64,000 nt of DNA from Bacillota bacterium (lineage in GTDB: Bacteria > Bacillota > Clostridia > Acetivibrionales > JAFADI01). Under the pieces are notes generated by a model that worked only from the letters and a program-made list of their open reading frames with translations, was not told the DNA's origin and searched no databases. Shown piece by piece: positions 51,499-59,839 of this stretch; the first letter of the stretch is position 1; each line of letters begins with the position of its first letter. The stretch lies in assembly GCA_023424965.1 (NCBI GenBank), contig JAFADI010000182.1, forward strand, positions 1 to 64,000. The letters run 5' to 3'. The translations under genes were made by a program, and so were the position numbers.

Positions 51499-53544
51499 AT
51501 GAAAAGCATAAAAACCATGCTGGTAGTGCTGGTGGCGGGCATTGTTCTCATCACCCTGGCAGCCACGGGCAGCTACAGCTTTATCAGCTTCAGAAATACA
51601 CTTTCGGAGGAGACGGTATCCAGGCTTCAATCACAGGTAGCCCACGAGGCTGCTTCCATCAATTCCACCTTTGTGCAGCTGGAGGAAACCTGCGCTTTAT
51701 ACGCTTCCGACATCGGCATCATGCCGGGCTACAATACCGACATCCTTTTCCCCATCCTTGAAAATGACATTAAAGTCCATCCCCTTATTGTGGGAGGTGG
51801 GTTCTGGCTTGAGCCTTTTGCTTACGACGCGTCAAAAAAATATTTCGGACCCTATATGTTCCGGGAGGACGGCAAAATAACACTGACATGGGATTACAGC
51901 AATGAGAAAAACGACTACTTCCAGTTTGACTGGTATAAAGACGGGTTTAATACGGATAAAAAGGTGGTCTGGAGCGAGCCTTATGCCGATGCGGTCACCG
52001 GCGTGGAGATGATCACCGCCACAAGCGCCATCAATAAAAATGGTGCCAAAGCGGGAGTTGTCACGCTGGATGTGGGACTTCAAGAGCTTAACCAGTATAT
52101 CAGAAACGTAAAAGTGGGAGATACGGGATATGCCTACCTGCTGACGGCGGAAGGCTTTTACCTGGCCCATAAGGATGAGGGCAAGAATTTGAAGTCCAAA
52201 ATCACCGAGGAAAATAATCCGGTTTTAAAAGCCCTCGGAGATACCGTCCTGGCATCGGATAAAACCGGCAATTCCATTTCTTCCATCGACGGAAAGGAAT
52301 CTCTGGCGGTGTACACCCCCATTGGCACCACGGGACTTAAGCTTGTGGCCGTCATGCCTTTGAATGAAGTCAATGGAAAGGTGGACAAAATCCTTCTGAC
52401 CAACCTGGTGATTCTTCTGCTGGGCGTCATACTCATTATCGGGGCCTTCTACCTCTTGATTTCAAAAATTATCATCTCGCCCATCACCAGGCTGGTACAC
52501 GTGGCCCAAAATATAGAAAAGGGAGACCTGACGGGAAAAATTGAATTGCAGGGGCGGAATGAGATAGGAAAACTGTCCGACGCAATCAGGCATATGCAGG
52601 AATCCCTGCGCTCGCTGATCCAGGGAGTGGTAAAGGAGGCCAATGAAGTGGCCGGCTTTGCATCCTCCTCTACGGAGAACCTGTATGAGCTTACCGAACA
52701 AATCGAGGATGTTTCGGCCACCACACAGCAGTTGTCCGCCGGCAAGGAGGAGACGGCCGCATCCGCGGAGGAAATGAGTGCCACGGCCATGGAGATCGAG
52801 GCTGCCATTGAGGATATCGCAAAAAGGGCGCAGAATGGGGCCGAATCGGCGCAGGAAATAAGCAGGAGGGCGGACCTGCTGAAGCAAAACGCCCTTACCT
52901 CCCAAACGGCGGCCCAGAATACCAGAAAAGAGATCGACCAGAGGCTGCGGGGCGCCATTGAACAGTCCAGGGCGGTAGAAAAAATCAGCGTATTGACCGA
53001 CTCCATTTTGCAAATCACCTCCCAGACCAACCTGCTTGCACTCAATGCGGCCATTGAGGCGGCGAGGGCGGGAGAAGCGGGAAAAGGCTTTGCTGTGGTT
53101 GCCGACGAGATCAGAAAGCTGGCGGAGGATTCCAAAAACGCCGTAACGGAAATACAAAGCATCACAAGACAGGTGGTTTCGTCGGTAGAAAATCTTACCG
53201 CCAGCTCCGGGCAGGTTCTGGAATTTATTGAGACCACGGTGATTAAAGACTATGAAGCCCAGGTGAGCACAAGTGAGCAGTACCATAAAGATGTGGAGTT
53301 CATTAATGGGATTGTCGCCGATTTCAGTGCTACCGCCCAGGAATTGAGCGCCTCCGTGCAGAACATGGTCAAGGCCATCGCCGAGGTGTCTGCCGCCAAC
53401 AATGAGGCGGCGGAGGGGACCCAGGATATCGCCGGGAAAACCGCCAAGGCGGTTGAAAAGGCCAACAAGGTGACGGCCCTTGCCAGAGAGGCCAATGAAA
53501 GCTCTCAGACGCTTTTGGGGATGGTGGACAAATTCAGGATATAG
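51499..53544 (+). CDS. Transmembrane methyl-accepting chemotaxis protein
   Basis: A 681-aa receptor with a transmembrane segment (about 8-30), an extracellular double-Cache domain (about 40-290), a second transmembrane segment (about 297-320), HAMP (about 322-375) and a cytoplasmic signalling helix bundle. The tip sequence NLLALNAAIEAARAGEAGKG is intact. The ATG at 51499 follows TAGGAG. Its position between two glycan loci suggests sugar taxis, but the ligand is unknown. The gene also has a long leader with the candidate RNA. Confidence 0.93.
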   Translation: MKSIKTMLVVLVAGIVLITLAATGSYSFISFRNTLSEETVSRLQSQVAHEAASINSTFVQLEETCALYASDIGIMPGYNTDILFPILENDIKVHPLIVGGGFWLEPFAYDASKKYFGPYMFREDGKITLTWDYSNEKNDYFQFDWYKDGFNTDKKVVWSEPYADAVTGVEMITATSAINKNGAKAGVVTLDVGLQELNQYIRNVKVGDTGYAYLLTAEGFYLAHKDEGKNLKSKITEENNPVLKALGDTVLASDKTGNSISSIDGKESLAVYTPIGTTGLKLVAVMPLNEVNGKVDKILLTNLVILLLGVILIIGAFYLLISKIIISPITRLVHVAQNIEKGDLTGKIELQGRNEIGKLSDAIRHMQESLRSLIQGVVKEANEVAGFASSSTENLYELTEQIEDVSATTQQLSAGKEETAASAEEMSATAMEIEAAIEDIAKRAQNGAESAQEISRRADLLKQNALTSQTAAQNTRKEIDQRLRGAIEQSRAVEKISVLTDSILQITSQTNLLALNAAIEAARAGEAGKGFAVVADEIRKLAEDSKNAVTEIQSITRQVVSSVENLTASSGQVLEFIETTVIKDYEAQVSTSEQYHKDVEFINGIVADFSATAQELSASVQNMVKAIAEVSAANNEAAEGTQDIAGKTAKAVEKANKVTALAREANESSQTLLGMVDKFRI

Positions 53545-53558
53545 GCAGCGGATTCGAT

Positions 53559-53631
53559 GGGAGACGGGGAAGCGGCCGGCAGCTGTAAGGTTCCGTACAG
53601 GATAGCCGCATCCCGTCTTCCTGTCTTTTTA
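53559..53631 (+). terminator. Terminator after the chemoreceptor gene
   Basis: GGGAGACGGG (53559-53568) pairs with CCCGTCTTCC (53612-53621) over a 43-base structured loop, then TCTTTTT. Confidence 0.55.
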
Positions 53632-53718
53632 TTGAATAATCCCCGTAAGAAGAATATAATTATTAGCATTGAAGCATGAGAGGACCGGTGGGTTCCAAAA
53701 GTTTTCCGGAGGACATTT

Positions 53719-54705
53719 ATGGGGATCACATCAAAAGATATCGCAAAAGTGTGCGGAGTTTCCAGGGGGACGGTGGACAGGGCGCTGAACAACAAGCCCA
53801 GAATTAATCCCGAGACCAAGGAGAGAATATTGAAAACAGCCAGGGAGCTGGGCTATAGGCCGGACTTGCTGGCACGCAGCCTGGTCACGGGCAAGTCCAT
53901 GAGCCTGGGGGTTGTGGTCTTCGACATCCGGAACCGGTATTTTGCCCAACTGGTGAACTCCATCGAAATGGAGGCAAAAAAGAAAAACTATTTTGTAAAC
54001 ATCACCCTCCAGGAGAAGGATCCTGAAATGGAGATCCGCCTCATCAACAGCCTGGTAGACCGCAGGACGGACGGAATCATCCTTTGCCCCGTCAACAAGG
54101 GAAGCGGGTTTCAGAAATTCCTGAAGAATCTGCCCATACCGGTAATCGTGATAGGAAACATGGTTGCAGCCGACATACCCTTCATTGGGATCGATGAACG
54201 CAAGGCGGCCAGGGATGCAGCCCAGCTCATTGTTTCCAGAAAATACGAAAGAATCATATTCGTGTGTCCGCCCCTTGCGGATAAAAAGAAGGAAAATATA
54301 TACTCCCACCAGAAACGGTTGGAGGGCTTTCAGGACGTCATGAAAAAAAATCCTTCCGTGGAGCATGGCGTCATCGACCACTGGGATTACCACGCCGATA
54401 TTGACGGTATTTTAAAAGGCAACCCTCTCAAAACCGCGCTGTTCTGTTCCAGTGACACCTTTGCCCTGGATATAATGAAATACCTGCGCAGCATAGGCAA
54501 AAAAGTGCCGCAGGATCTTGGCATCATGGGCTTTGACGGCATCGACACATTGGAATATGTAACCCCTGCCCTTGCCACGGTGTACAACCCTGTGGGAGAG
54601 ATCGGAGTGAAAGCCGTAGAGCACCTTCTGGGGCTGATCGAAGGAGAAAGCATTGACGGACTTCTGCTGATGGAGCACAAAATCGTCCACGGGGAATCCA
54701 TCTAA
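53719..54705 (+). CDS. LacI-family transcriptional regulator
   Basis: A 328-aa repressor-type regulator: N-terminal helix-turn-helix (ITSKDIAKVCGVSRGTVDRAL, with the standard hinge helix to about 58) and a periplasmic-binding-fold sensor (about 60-325). GGAGGA precedes the ATG. It lies directly upstream of the second importer, whose promoter carries a LacI-type palindrome. Arabinose or an arabino-oligosaccharide is the likely effector, inferred from the downstream enzymes. Confidence 0.92.
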   Translation: MGITSKDIAKVCGVSRGTVDRALNNKPRINPETKERILKTARELGYRPDLLARSLVTGKSMSLGVVVFDIRNRYFAQLVNSIEMEAKKKNYFVNITLQEKDPEMEIRLINSLVDRRTDGIILCPVNKGSGFQKFLKNLPIPVIVIGNMVAADIPFIGIDERKAARDAAQLIVSRKYERIIFVCPPLADKKKENIYSHQKRLEGFQDVMKKNPSVEHGVIDHWDYHADIDGILKGNPLKTALFCSSDTFALDIMKYLRSIGKKVPQDLGIMGFDGIDTLEYVTPALATVYNPVGEIGVKAVEHLLGLIEGESIDGLLLMEHKIVHGESI

Positions 54706-54741
54706 AAGCGGACGGAGCCTTTCTGCATAATTTCTCATGGG

Positions 54742-54849
54742 AAGCAACTGATTTATAATGTTCCTCACGCGGGGCGTGTATCCTTGAAGCAACGCATGCG
54801 TTTGCCATCTGTGGCTCCACTTGCACAGTATAAATCAGCTGCTTTTTAA
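54742..54849 (+). terminator. Large structured terminator after the lacI-type gene
   Basis: AAGCAACTGATTTATA (54742-54757) pairs with TATAAATCAGCTGCTT (54829-54844), 15 of 16 positions, followed by TTT. The 71-base loop contains the perfect palindrome AACGCATGCGTT and a CACGCGGGGCGTG hairpin. Confidence 0.6.
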
Positions 54850-54906
54850 TATAAATTAGGTAATTCCCATGTCTCAACAATTTTCACATGTCAATCGGTT
54901 TTCATG

Positions 54907-54963
54907 TTTACAAACAAAAACAATGCTGCTATAATTAATTATAGAAAGCGTACACGTGCACGC
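54907..54963 (+). promoter_or_regulatory. Promoter and LacI-type operator of the second importer
   Basis: TTTACA (54907-54912), 17 bases, TATAAT (54930-54935). The operator-like GCGTACACGTGCACGC (54948-54963) is palindromic at 14 of 16 positions with a central CG, and sits at about +6 to +21, where a LacI-family repressor would block transcription. Confidence 0.75.
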
Positions 54964-54995
54964 AAACCGAAAAAACAATGAGGGGGAATTTCAAA

Positions 54996-56351
54996 ATGGT
55001 AAAAAGGTCGAGAAAGATATTGTGCCTGGTGATGGTTATTGTTCTGATGTCATTGTTGTTTGCCGGCTGCGGTTCCGGAAGCAAAAGGGAGAATACAGAG
55101 CAGCCTTCCGCCTCCGGTTCTGATGCCGGAAAAACCGATACCTCCGGACAGGAAAAGGCAGACGGCGGAGGGAAAAAAGTCACACTCAGCTTCTGGAACG
55201 GCTTCACAGGCCCTGACGGAGAAATACTGAAGGACATTGTAAAACGCTTTAATGAAAAGAATGCAGACAAAATAGAAGTAAAGATGGATGTCATGGGCTG
55301 GGATGTGCTCTCTCAAAAGCTCCCTCCGGCAATTGCAACCAAGGCTGCCCCGGGCATGGTGCTCATGATCGGCGATTGGATACCCCAGTACCTTGCCAAT
55401 GATTCCTTTGCGGTGCTGGACGATTTCTGGCAGAAGACCGGCCTCAAGGAAGGGGATTATGTTCAGAATGTACTCGACATAGGAAAATATAACGGAAAAT
55501 ACTATGCCTTACCCATGCAGTTCAATTTGATCTATCTTTACTGGAACAAGGATTTATTCAAGGCTGCAGGCCTGGATCCCGAAAAGCCTCCACAAACAAT
55601 GGAGGAGCTGGGCGATTATGCAGTGAAGCTGACCGATGCGAAAAACAACCAGTTCGGCTTCGGGATGCCTGTCAAGGGAGCCCCCCAGTACTGGACCTCC
55701 TTCTTCTGGAATAACGGAGGAGAGATTTTTGACCTCAAGGCGAAGAAATCCCTCCTCAATTCTCCCGAAAATATCAAGACGCTGGAATGGATGCAGGATC
55801 TGGCCGTAAATAAAAAAGTAACACCCCGGGGTGCGGGCGGAGCAGACGTGGATAACCTTCTCATGAGCGGAAAGCTTGCCATGTACATAAACGGGCCATG
55901 GCTCATCAATGGTCTTAAAGGCAACAAGATCAATTTTGGTATCACCGCACCGCCCAAAGGCTCTTCCAGACAGCAGGTCATATCCGGCGGAATAGGCTAT
56001 GCGGTGCCTTCCACGGCAAAGCCGGAGGAGAAGGAGGCGGCCTACGAGTTCATCAAGTTCTGGCTGTCCCCTGAAATATTGAAGGAATGGAGCATGAAAA
56101 ACGGGTTCCCTGCCTGGTCCAGTGCCGTGATGAACGATGTGGATATCAAGGCGGACCCCATACAGAGTTCCATCTCACCGCTGAGTTCCATGGGCAGGGC
56201 CTATAATCCTGAAGCCTATCAGAACATAGGAGCTCTTGACAATGATGCGCTGTGGCCCATGATGGAGGCGATTGTGGCAGGAAGCTCGAAACCCGCTGAT
56301 GCAATAAAGAAGGCTTCTGATAAAATGGATGAAATCTTTAAAGGAAATTAG
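54996..56351 (+). CDS. Sugar ABC transporter substrate-binding lipoprotein (second importer)
   Basis: A 451-aa family 1 solute-binding protein. The lipobox LLFAGC places the lipidated Cys at 25, with a Ser/Gly-rich linker after it. The binding fold begins VTLSFWNGFTGPDGEIL. The ATG at 54996 follows GAGGGGGAA; the frame extends six codons upstream without need. First gene of the LacI-controlled operon. Confidence 0.93.
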   Translation: MVKRSRKILCLVMVIVLMSLLFAGCGSGSKRENTEQPSASGSDAGKTDTSGQEKADGGGKKVTLSFWNGFTGPDGEILKDIVKRFNEKNADKIEVKMDVMGWDVLSQKLPPAIATKAAPGMVLMIGDWIPQYLANDSFAVLDDFWQKTGLKEGDYVQNVLDIGKYNGKYYALPMQFNLIYLYWNKDLFKAAGLDPEKPPQTMEELGDYAVKLTDAKNNQFGFGMPVKGAPQYWTSFFWNNGGEIFDLKAKKSLLNSPENIKTLEWMQDLAVNKKVTPRGAGGADVDNLLMSGKLAMYINGPWLINGLKGNKINFGITAPPKGSSRQQVISGGIGYAVPSTAKPEEKEAAYEFIKFWLSPEILKEWSMKNGFPAWSSAVMNDVDIKADPIQSSISPLSSMGRAYNPEAYQNIGALDNDALWPMMEAIVAGSSKPADAIKKASDKMDEIFKGN

Positions 56352-56422
56352 AGCATAAGCCATGGGGATCTCTGCAAGAGAGTCGGGTGGGGGTCCCCAA
56401 AATAAAATGCGGGGTGGCCATC

Positions 56423-57331
56423 ATGAAAAAGCTTCAGAAACTTGTCTCATTCTTTAATAAACCGGAAGGAGCCGCATACATTTTTCTGCTTCCTTCCCTG
56501 GTTATTCTTGTAGTTTTCAGTGTCATACCGCTTGTGGCCTCTCTGGTCATAAGCACCTTGAACATGGACATATTCCTGAAAAAAGTTACCTTTGCCGGAG
56601 TATCCAACTACCTAAAGCTTTTTTCGGACGAACGGTTCTGGAATTCTATGCTGAACACAGTCTATTTTACTGCTGTGGAGATGCCTTTGCAGATTATATT
56701 TGCACTGCTTGTGGCGGTGTATGTCCAGAAAAATACCGCGTTCAGGAAGTTCCTCCGGTCCGCCTTTTTTGTGCCCGCAATCTGTTCCATGACGGCCATC
56801 GGCATCATCTGGTCCATGCTGCTGGACCCTTCCCTGGGAATGTATCCATATCTTTTGAGGCTTGTGGGCATTACGGGCGTTGAATTTCTTAAGGATCCGG
56901 CTCTGGCCATGCCCTGCGTCATATTTACTACTATATGGAAGAACTTCGGACTCAGCATGATTATTCTTGTGGCGGGAATACAGGGTATTCCGGGCTCATA
57001 CTACGAGGCGGCGGAGATCGACGGCGCCAACCGGTGGACCCAGTTCACGAAAATAACCCTTCCGTTAATTGTACCCACACTGAGCTTCTGCGTTATCACC
57101 AACACCATCGATTGCCTCAAGGTTTTTGACCAGGTATATGTCATGACCCAGGGAGGTCCCCTGTACAGGACGGAGACCATTGTACAGTATATCTACTACA
57201 GGGGGTTCAGGATCGCTCCCTTCAATCTGGGTTATGCCTCAGCCATTGCAGAAGTGCTTTTTGTGATCATCGCGGTTATAGCTCTCTACATGTACAGATT
57301 TTCTCTCAGGAAAGAGACGGTGGAATATTGA
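56423..57331 (+). CDS. Sugar ABC transporter permease, MalF type (second importer)
   Basis: A 302-aa six-helix permease with EAA loop YYEAAEIDGANRWTQFTKI. The ATG at 56423 follows GGGGTGG; the frame is open 12 codons further but that part is hydrophilic. Followed one base later by the second permease. Confidence 0.92.
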   Translation: MKKLQKLVSFFNKPEGAAYIFLLPSLVILVVFSVIPLVASLVISTLNMDIFLKKVTFAGVSNYLKLFSDERFWNSMLNTVYFTAVEMPLQIIFALLVAVYVQKNTAFRKFLRSAFFVPAICSMTAIGIIWSMLLDPSLGMYPYLLRLVGITGVEFLKDPALAMPCVIFTTIWKNFGLSMIILVAGIQGIPGSYYEAAEIDGANRWTQFTKITLPLIVPTLSFCVITNTIDCLKVFDQVYVMTQGGPLYRTETIVQYIYYRGFRIAPFNLGYASAIAEVLFVIIAVIALYMYRFSLRKETVEY

Positions 57332-57332
57332 T

Positions 57333-58160
57333 ATGAAAAAAACATTAAAGATTATGGATGTTGTTTTGCTTATTATCATGGTATGGGTCCTTGCCACGGT
57401 CATCTTCCCCTTTCTGTGGCTGCTGCTTTCATCCCTCAAGGTGAGCAGGGAAATCATACAGTATCCTCCCACTCTTTTCCCGGGCCAGGTCACCTTTGTG
57501 CAATATGTCAAGGTGTGGGACAGCATACCGCTGTTGAGTTTTTTTACCAATACCGTTATCTTTGCCGGGGGAGTCACCCTGCTTTCGGTGCTTTTCGATT
57601 CCATGGCCGGGTATGCATTTGCACGCCTGCGCTTCAAAGGAAAGAAAGAGCTGTTCATCGGCATATTGATTACAATGATGATTCCTTTTCAGGTCATCAT
57701 GATCCCCCTGTTTGTGGAGGTATTCAAGCTGGGGCTGCTCAACACTTACCTGGGGCTTATCCTGCCCCGTGCGACAAGTGCTTTTGGAATCTTCATGATG
57801 CGCTCCTTCTTTGTATCCCTTCCCAGGGACCTGGAGGAATCCGCAAGAATCGACGGTCTCAATGAATTCAGGATCTACAGTGCCATCATGCTGCCCCTGT
57901 GTATACCTGCCATGATAACGCTGGGCATTATTATATTTATGAACAACTGGAATGATCTCATCTATCCCCTGATGCTGACAAGCTCCACCGAAATGAGGAC
58001 CCTGCCGGCAGGGCTGGCCATGTTTGTGGGGGATAAGGTCATTGAATACGGTCCCATACTGGCTGCGGCCACCCTTTCAATTCTGCCGCTGCTGGCGGCT
58101 TATGCCTTTGCACAGAAGTACTTTGTCCAGGGCGTGGCGACAACGGGCTTGAAGGCTTGA
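57333..58160 (+). CDS. Sugar ABC transporter permease, MalG type (second importer)
   Basis: A 275-aa six-helix permease with EAA loop EESARIDGLNEFRIYSAIM. It is tightly coupled to its partner. Again there is no ATPase gene in the operon. Confidence 0.92.
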   Translation: MKKTLKIMDVVLLIIMVWVLATVIFPFLWLLLSSLKVSREIIQYPPTLFPGQVTFVQYVKVWDSIPLLSFFTNTVIFAGGVTLLSVLFDSMAGYAFARLRFKGKKELFIGILITMMIPFQVIMIPLFVEVFKLGLLNTYLGLILPRATSAFGIFMMRSFFVSLPRDLEESARIDGLNEFRIYSAIMLPLCIPAMITLGIIIFMNNWNDLIYPLMLTSSTEMRTLPAGLAMFVGDKVIEYGPILAAATLSILPLLAAYAFAQKYFVQGVATTGLKA

Positions 58161-58208
58161 GGACAAACACTCTGGACATACACTAAAAAATTAAGGTCGG
58201 GATAATCT

Positions 58209-59705
58209 ATGAAAAATGCAAAATTAATACTCAGTAAGGATTTTAAAATAGGTAAAACCAGTGACAGGCTGTTCGGGTCTTTTGTTGAGCATATGGGAAG
58301 TGTCGTATATAACGGAATATACGAGCCCGGCCATCCCGCTTCCGATGATAGAGGCTTCAGAAGAGACGTACTGGAACTGGTCAAGGAACTGAAGCTTTCC
58401 GTCATACGGTATCCGGGAGGAAATTTTACCTCCGGCTACAACTGGGAGGACACCATAGGGCCAAAGGCTCAAAGGCCTGTAAGGCTTGATCTTGCCTGGC
58501 GCCAAATTGAACCCAACGCCTTCGGGCTTGATGAGTTTATGGCGTGGAGCGGGATGGTGGGGGCAGAGCCCATAATGACTATCAACCTGGGTACGCGGGG
58601 AGTGGATGCGGCGAGAAATGTGGTGGAATACTGCAATTTTCCCGCAGGGAGCTATTGGAGTGAGCTCAGGCGGTCCCATGGAATAGGGGAGCCTTATAAA
58701 ATAAAGCTCTGGTGCCTGGGAAACGAACTGGATGGAGAATGGCAGATTGCCAAGAAGACGGCGGACGAATACGGAAGGCTGGCATGCGAGGCAGGAAAGG
58801 TAATGAAGCTGGTGGACCCTGACATAGAGCTTGTCGCCGTAGGCAGCTCTGCAAGGCATTTGCCCACATTCCCCGAATGGGACAAAACGGTGCTGATGCA
58901 TACTTATGAAACTGCAGATTATATGTCTTTGCATAATTATATAAACAAGAAGGAGGATACCACGGCTACCTATCTGGCCCGGCCCATGGACATGGAAAGG
59001 CAGATCAGGGAGATTATTGCAGCCTGTGACTATGTCAAGTCCGTGAAGCGCAGCAATAAAACCATGTATTTATCCTTTGACGAATGGAATGTGCATAAAA
59101 ATCCCGAGATAGAATACGTACCCTGGCAAACGGGAAGTCCCTTTGACTGGTGCCGCTTCAACATGGAGGATACCCTTGTGTTCGGGTCCATGCTGCTGGC
59201 AATTCTTCGAAACAGTGACAGAATCAAGATCGCCTGCCAATCCCTTCTGGTGAATACCATTCCCCTGATTCTGACGGAAAAGGGCGGGAAGGCCTGGCGG
59301 AATCCGACTTTTTACCCATTGATGCATGCATCGCTGTATGGCAGGGGGGAAGTGCTCATCGACGTGATGGACACACCCAGATATGACACTCCCGTATACA
59401 GTGACGTGCCGGCTGTTGACTCGGTGTCGGTATTTAATGAAGAGAAGGGAGAAGTGACGGTATTTGCCGTCAACAGGAGTGAGGAAGCGGTGCTGCTCAA
59501 GACGGATGCAAGGGATTTCAATGTCCGGGGTGTGAAGGAGCACCTTGTGATGGCCCATCGCGATCTGGGGGCCGTGAATACTTCGGAAAGACCTTTGACC
59601 CTAAGACCGCAGAGCAGCAATCATACGGCGCTGGACGGAGGGCTGGCCGAGAGCCTCCTTGAAGGCTACTCATGGAATGTCATTCGGCTTGAGGTCACTG
59701 ACTAG
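58209..59705 (+). CDS. abfA: Alpha-L-arabinofuranosidase, GH51
   Basis: A 498-aa cytoplasmic enzyme (no signal peptide) that removes terminal arabinofuranose from arabino-oligosaccharides. The acid/base Glu173 sits in CLGNELDG and the nucleophile Glu292 in SFDEWNV. The N-terminal GSFVEHMG and VIRYPGGNF are GH51 signatures; a C-terminal beta-sandwich follows from about 380. It is 48 bp after the permeases, so it likely acts on imported arabinan fragments. The ribosome binding site is weak. Confidence 0.94.
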   Translation: MKNAKLILSKDFKIGKTSDRLFGSFVEHMGSVVYNGIYEPGHPASDDRGFRRDVLELVKELKLSVIRYPGGNFTSGYNWEDTIGPKAQRPVRLDLAWRQIEPNAFGLDEFMAWSGMVGAEPIMTINLGTRGVDAARNVVEYCNFPAGSYWSELRRSHGIGEPYKIKLWCLGNELDGEWQIAKKTADEYGRLACEAGKVMKLVDPDIELVAVGSSARHLPTFPEWDKTVLMHTYETADYMSLHNYINKKEDTTATYLARPMDMERQIREIIAACDYVKSVKRSNKTMYLSFDEWNVHKNPEIEYVPWQTGSPFDWCRFNMEDTLVFGSMLLAILRNSDRIKIACQSLLVNTIPLILTEKGGKAWRNPTFYPLMHASLYGRGEVLIDVMDTPRYDTPVYSDVPAVDSVSVFNEEKGEVTVFAVNRSEEAVLLKTDARDFNVRGVKEHLVMAHRDLGAVNTSERPLTLRPQSSNHTALDGGLAESLLEGYSWNVIRLEVTD

Positions 59706-59839
59706 GGGAAATATTCAATATTTTACATAAAGAGAAGGATGGGACTGGGACACCCTTGGAAAGGGGGGATGGTATATATGAGAGCATAAGTATTTTTGTC
59801 GGCGGAAGGTAAAGTTGATTTTGAAAGAGAGGGATAAGT

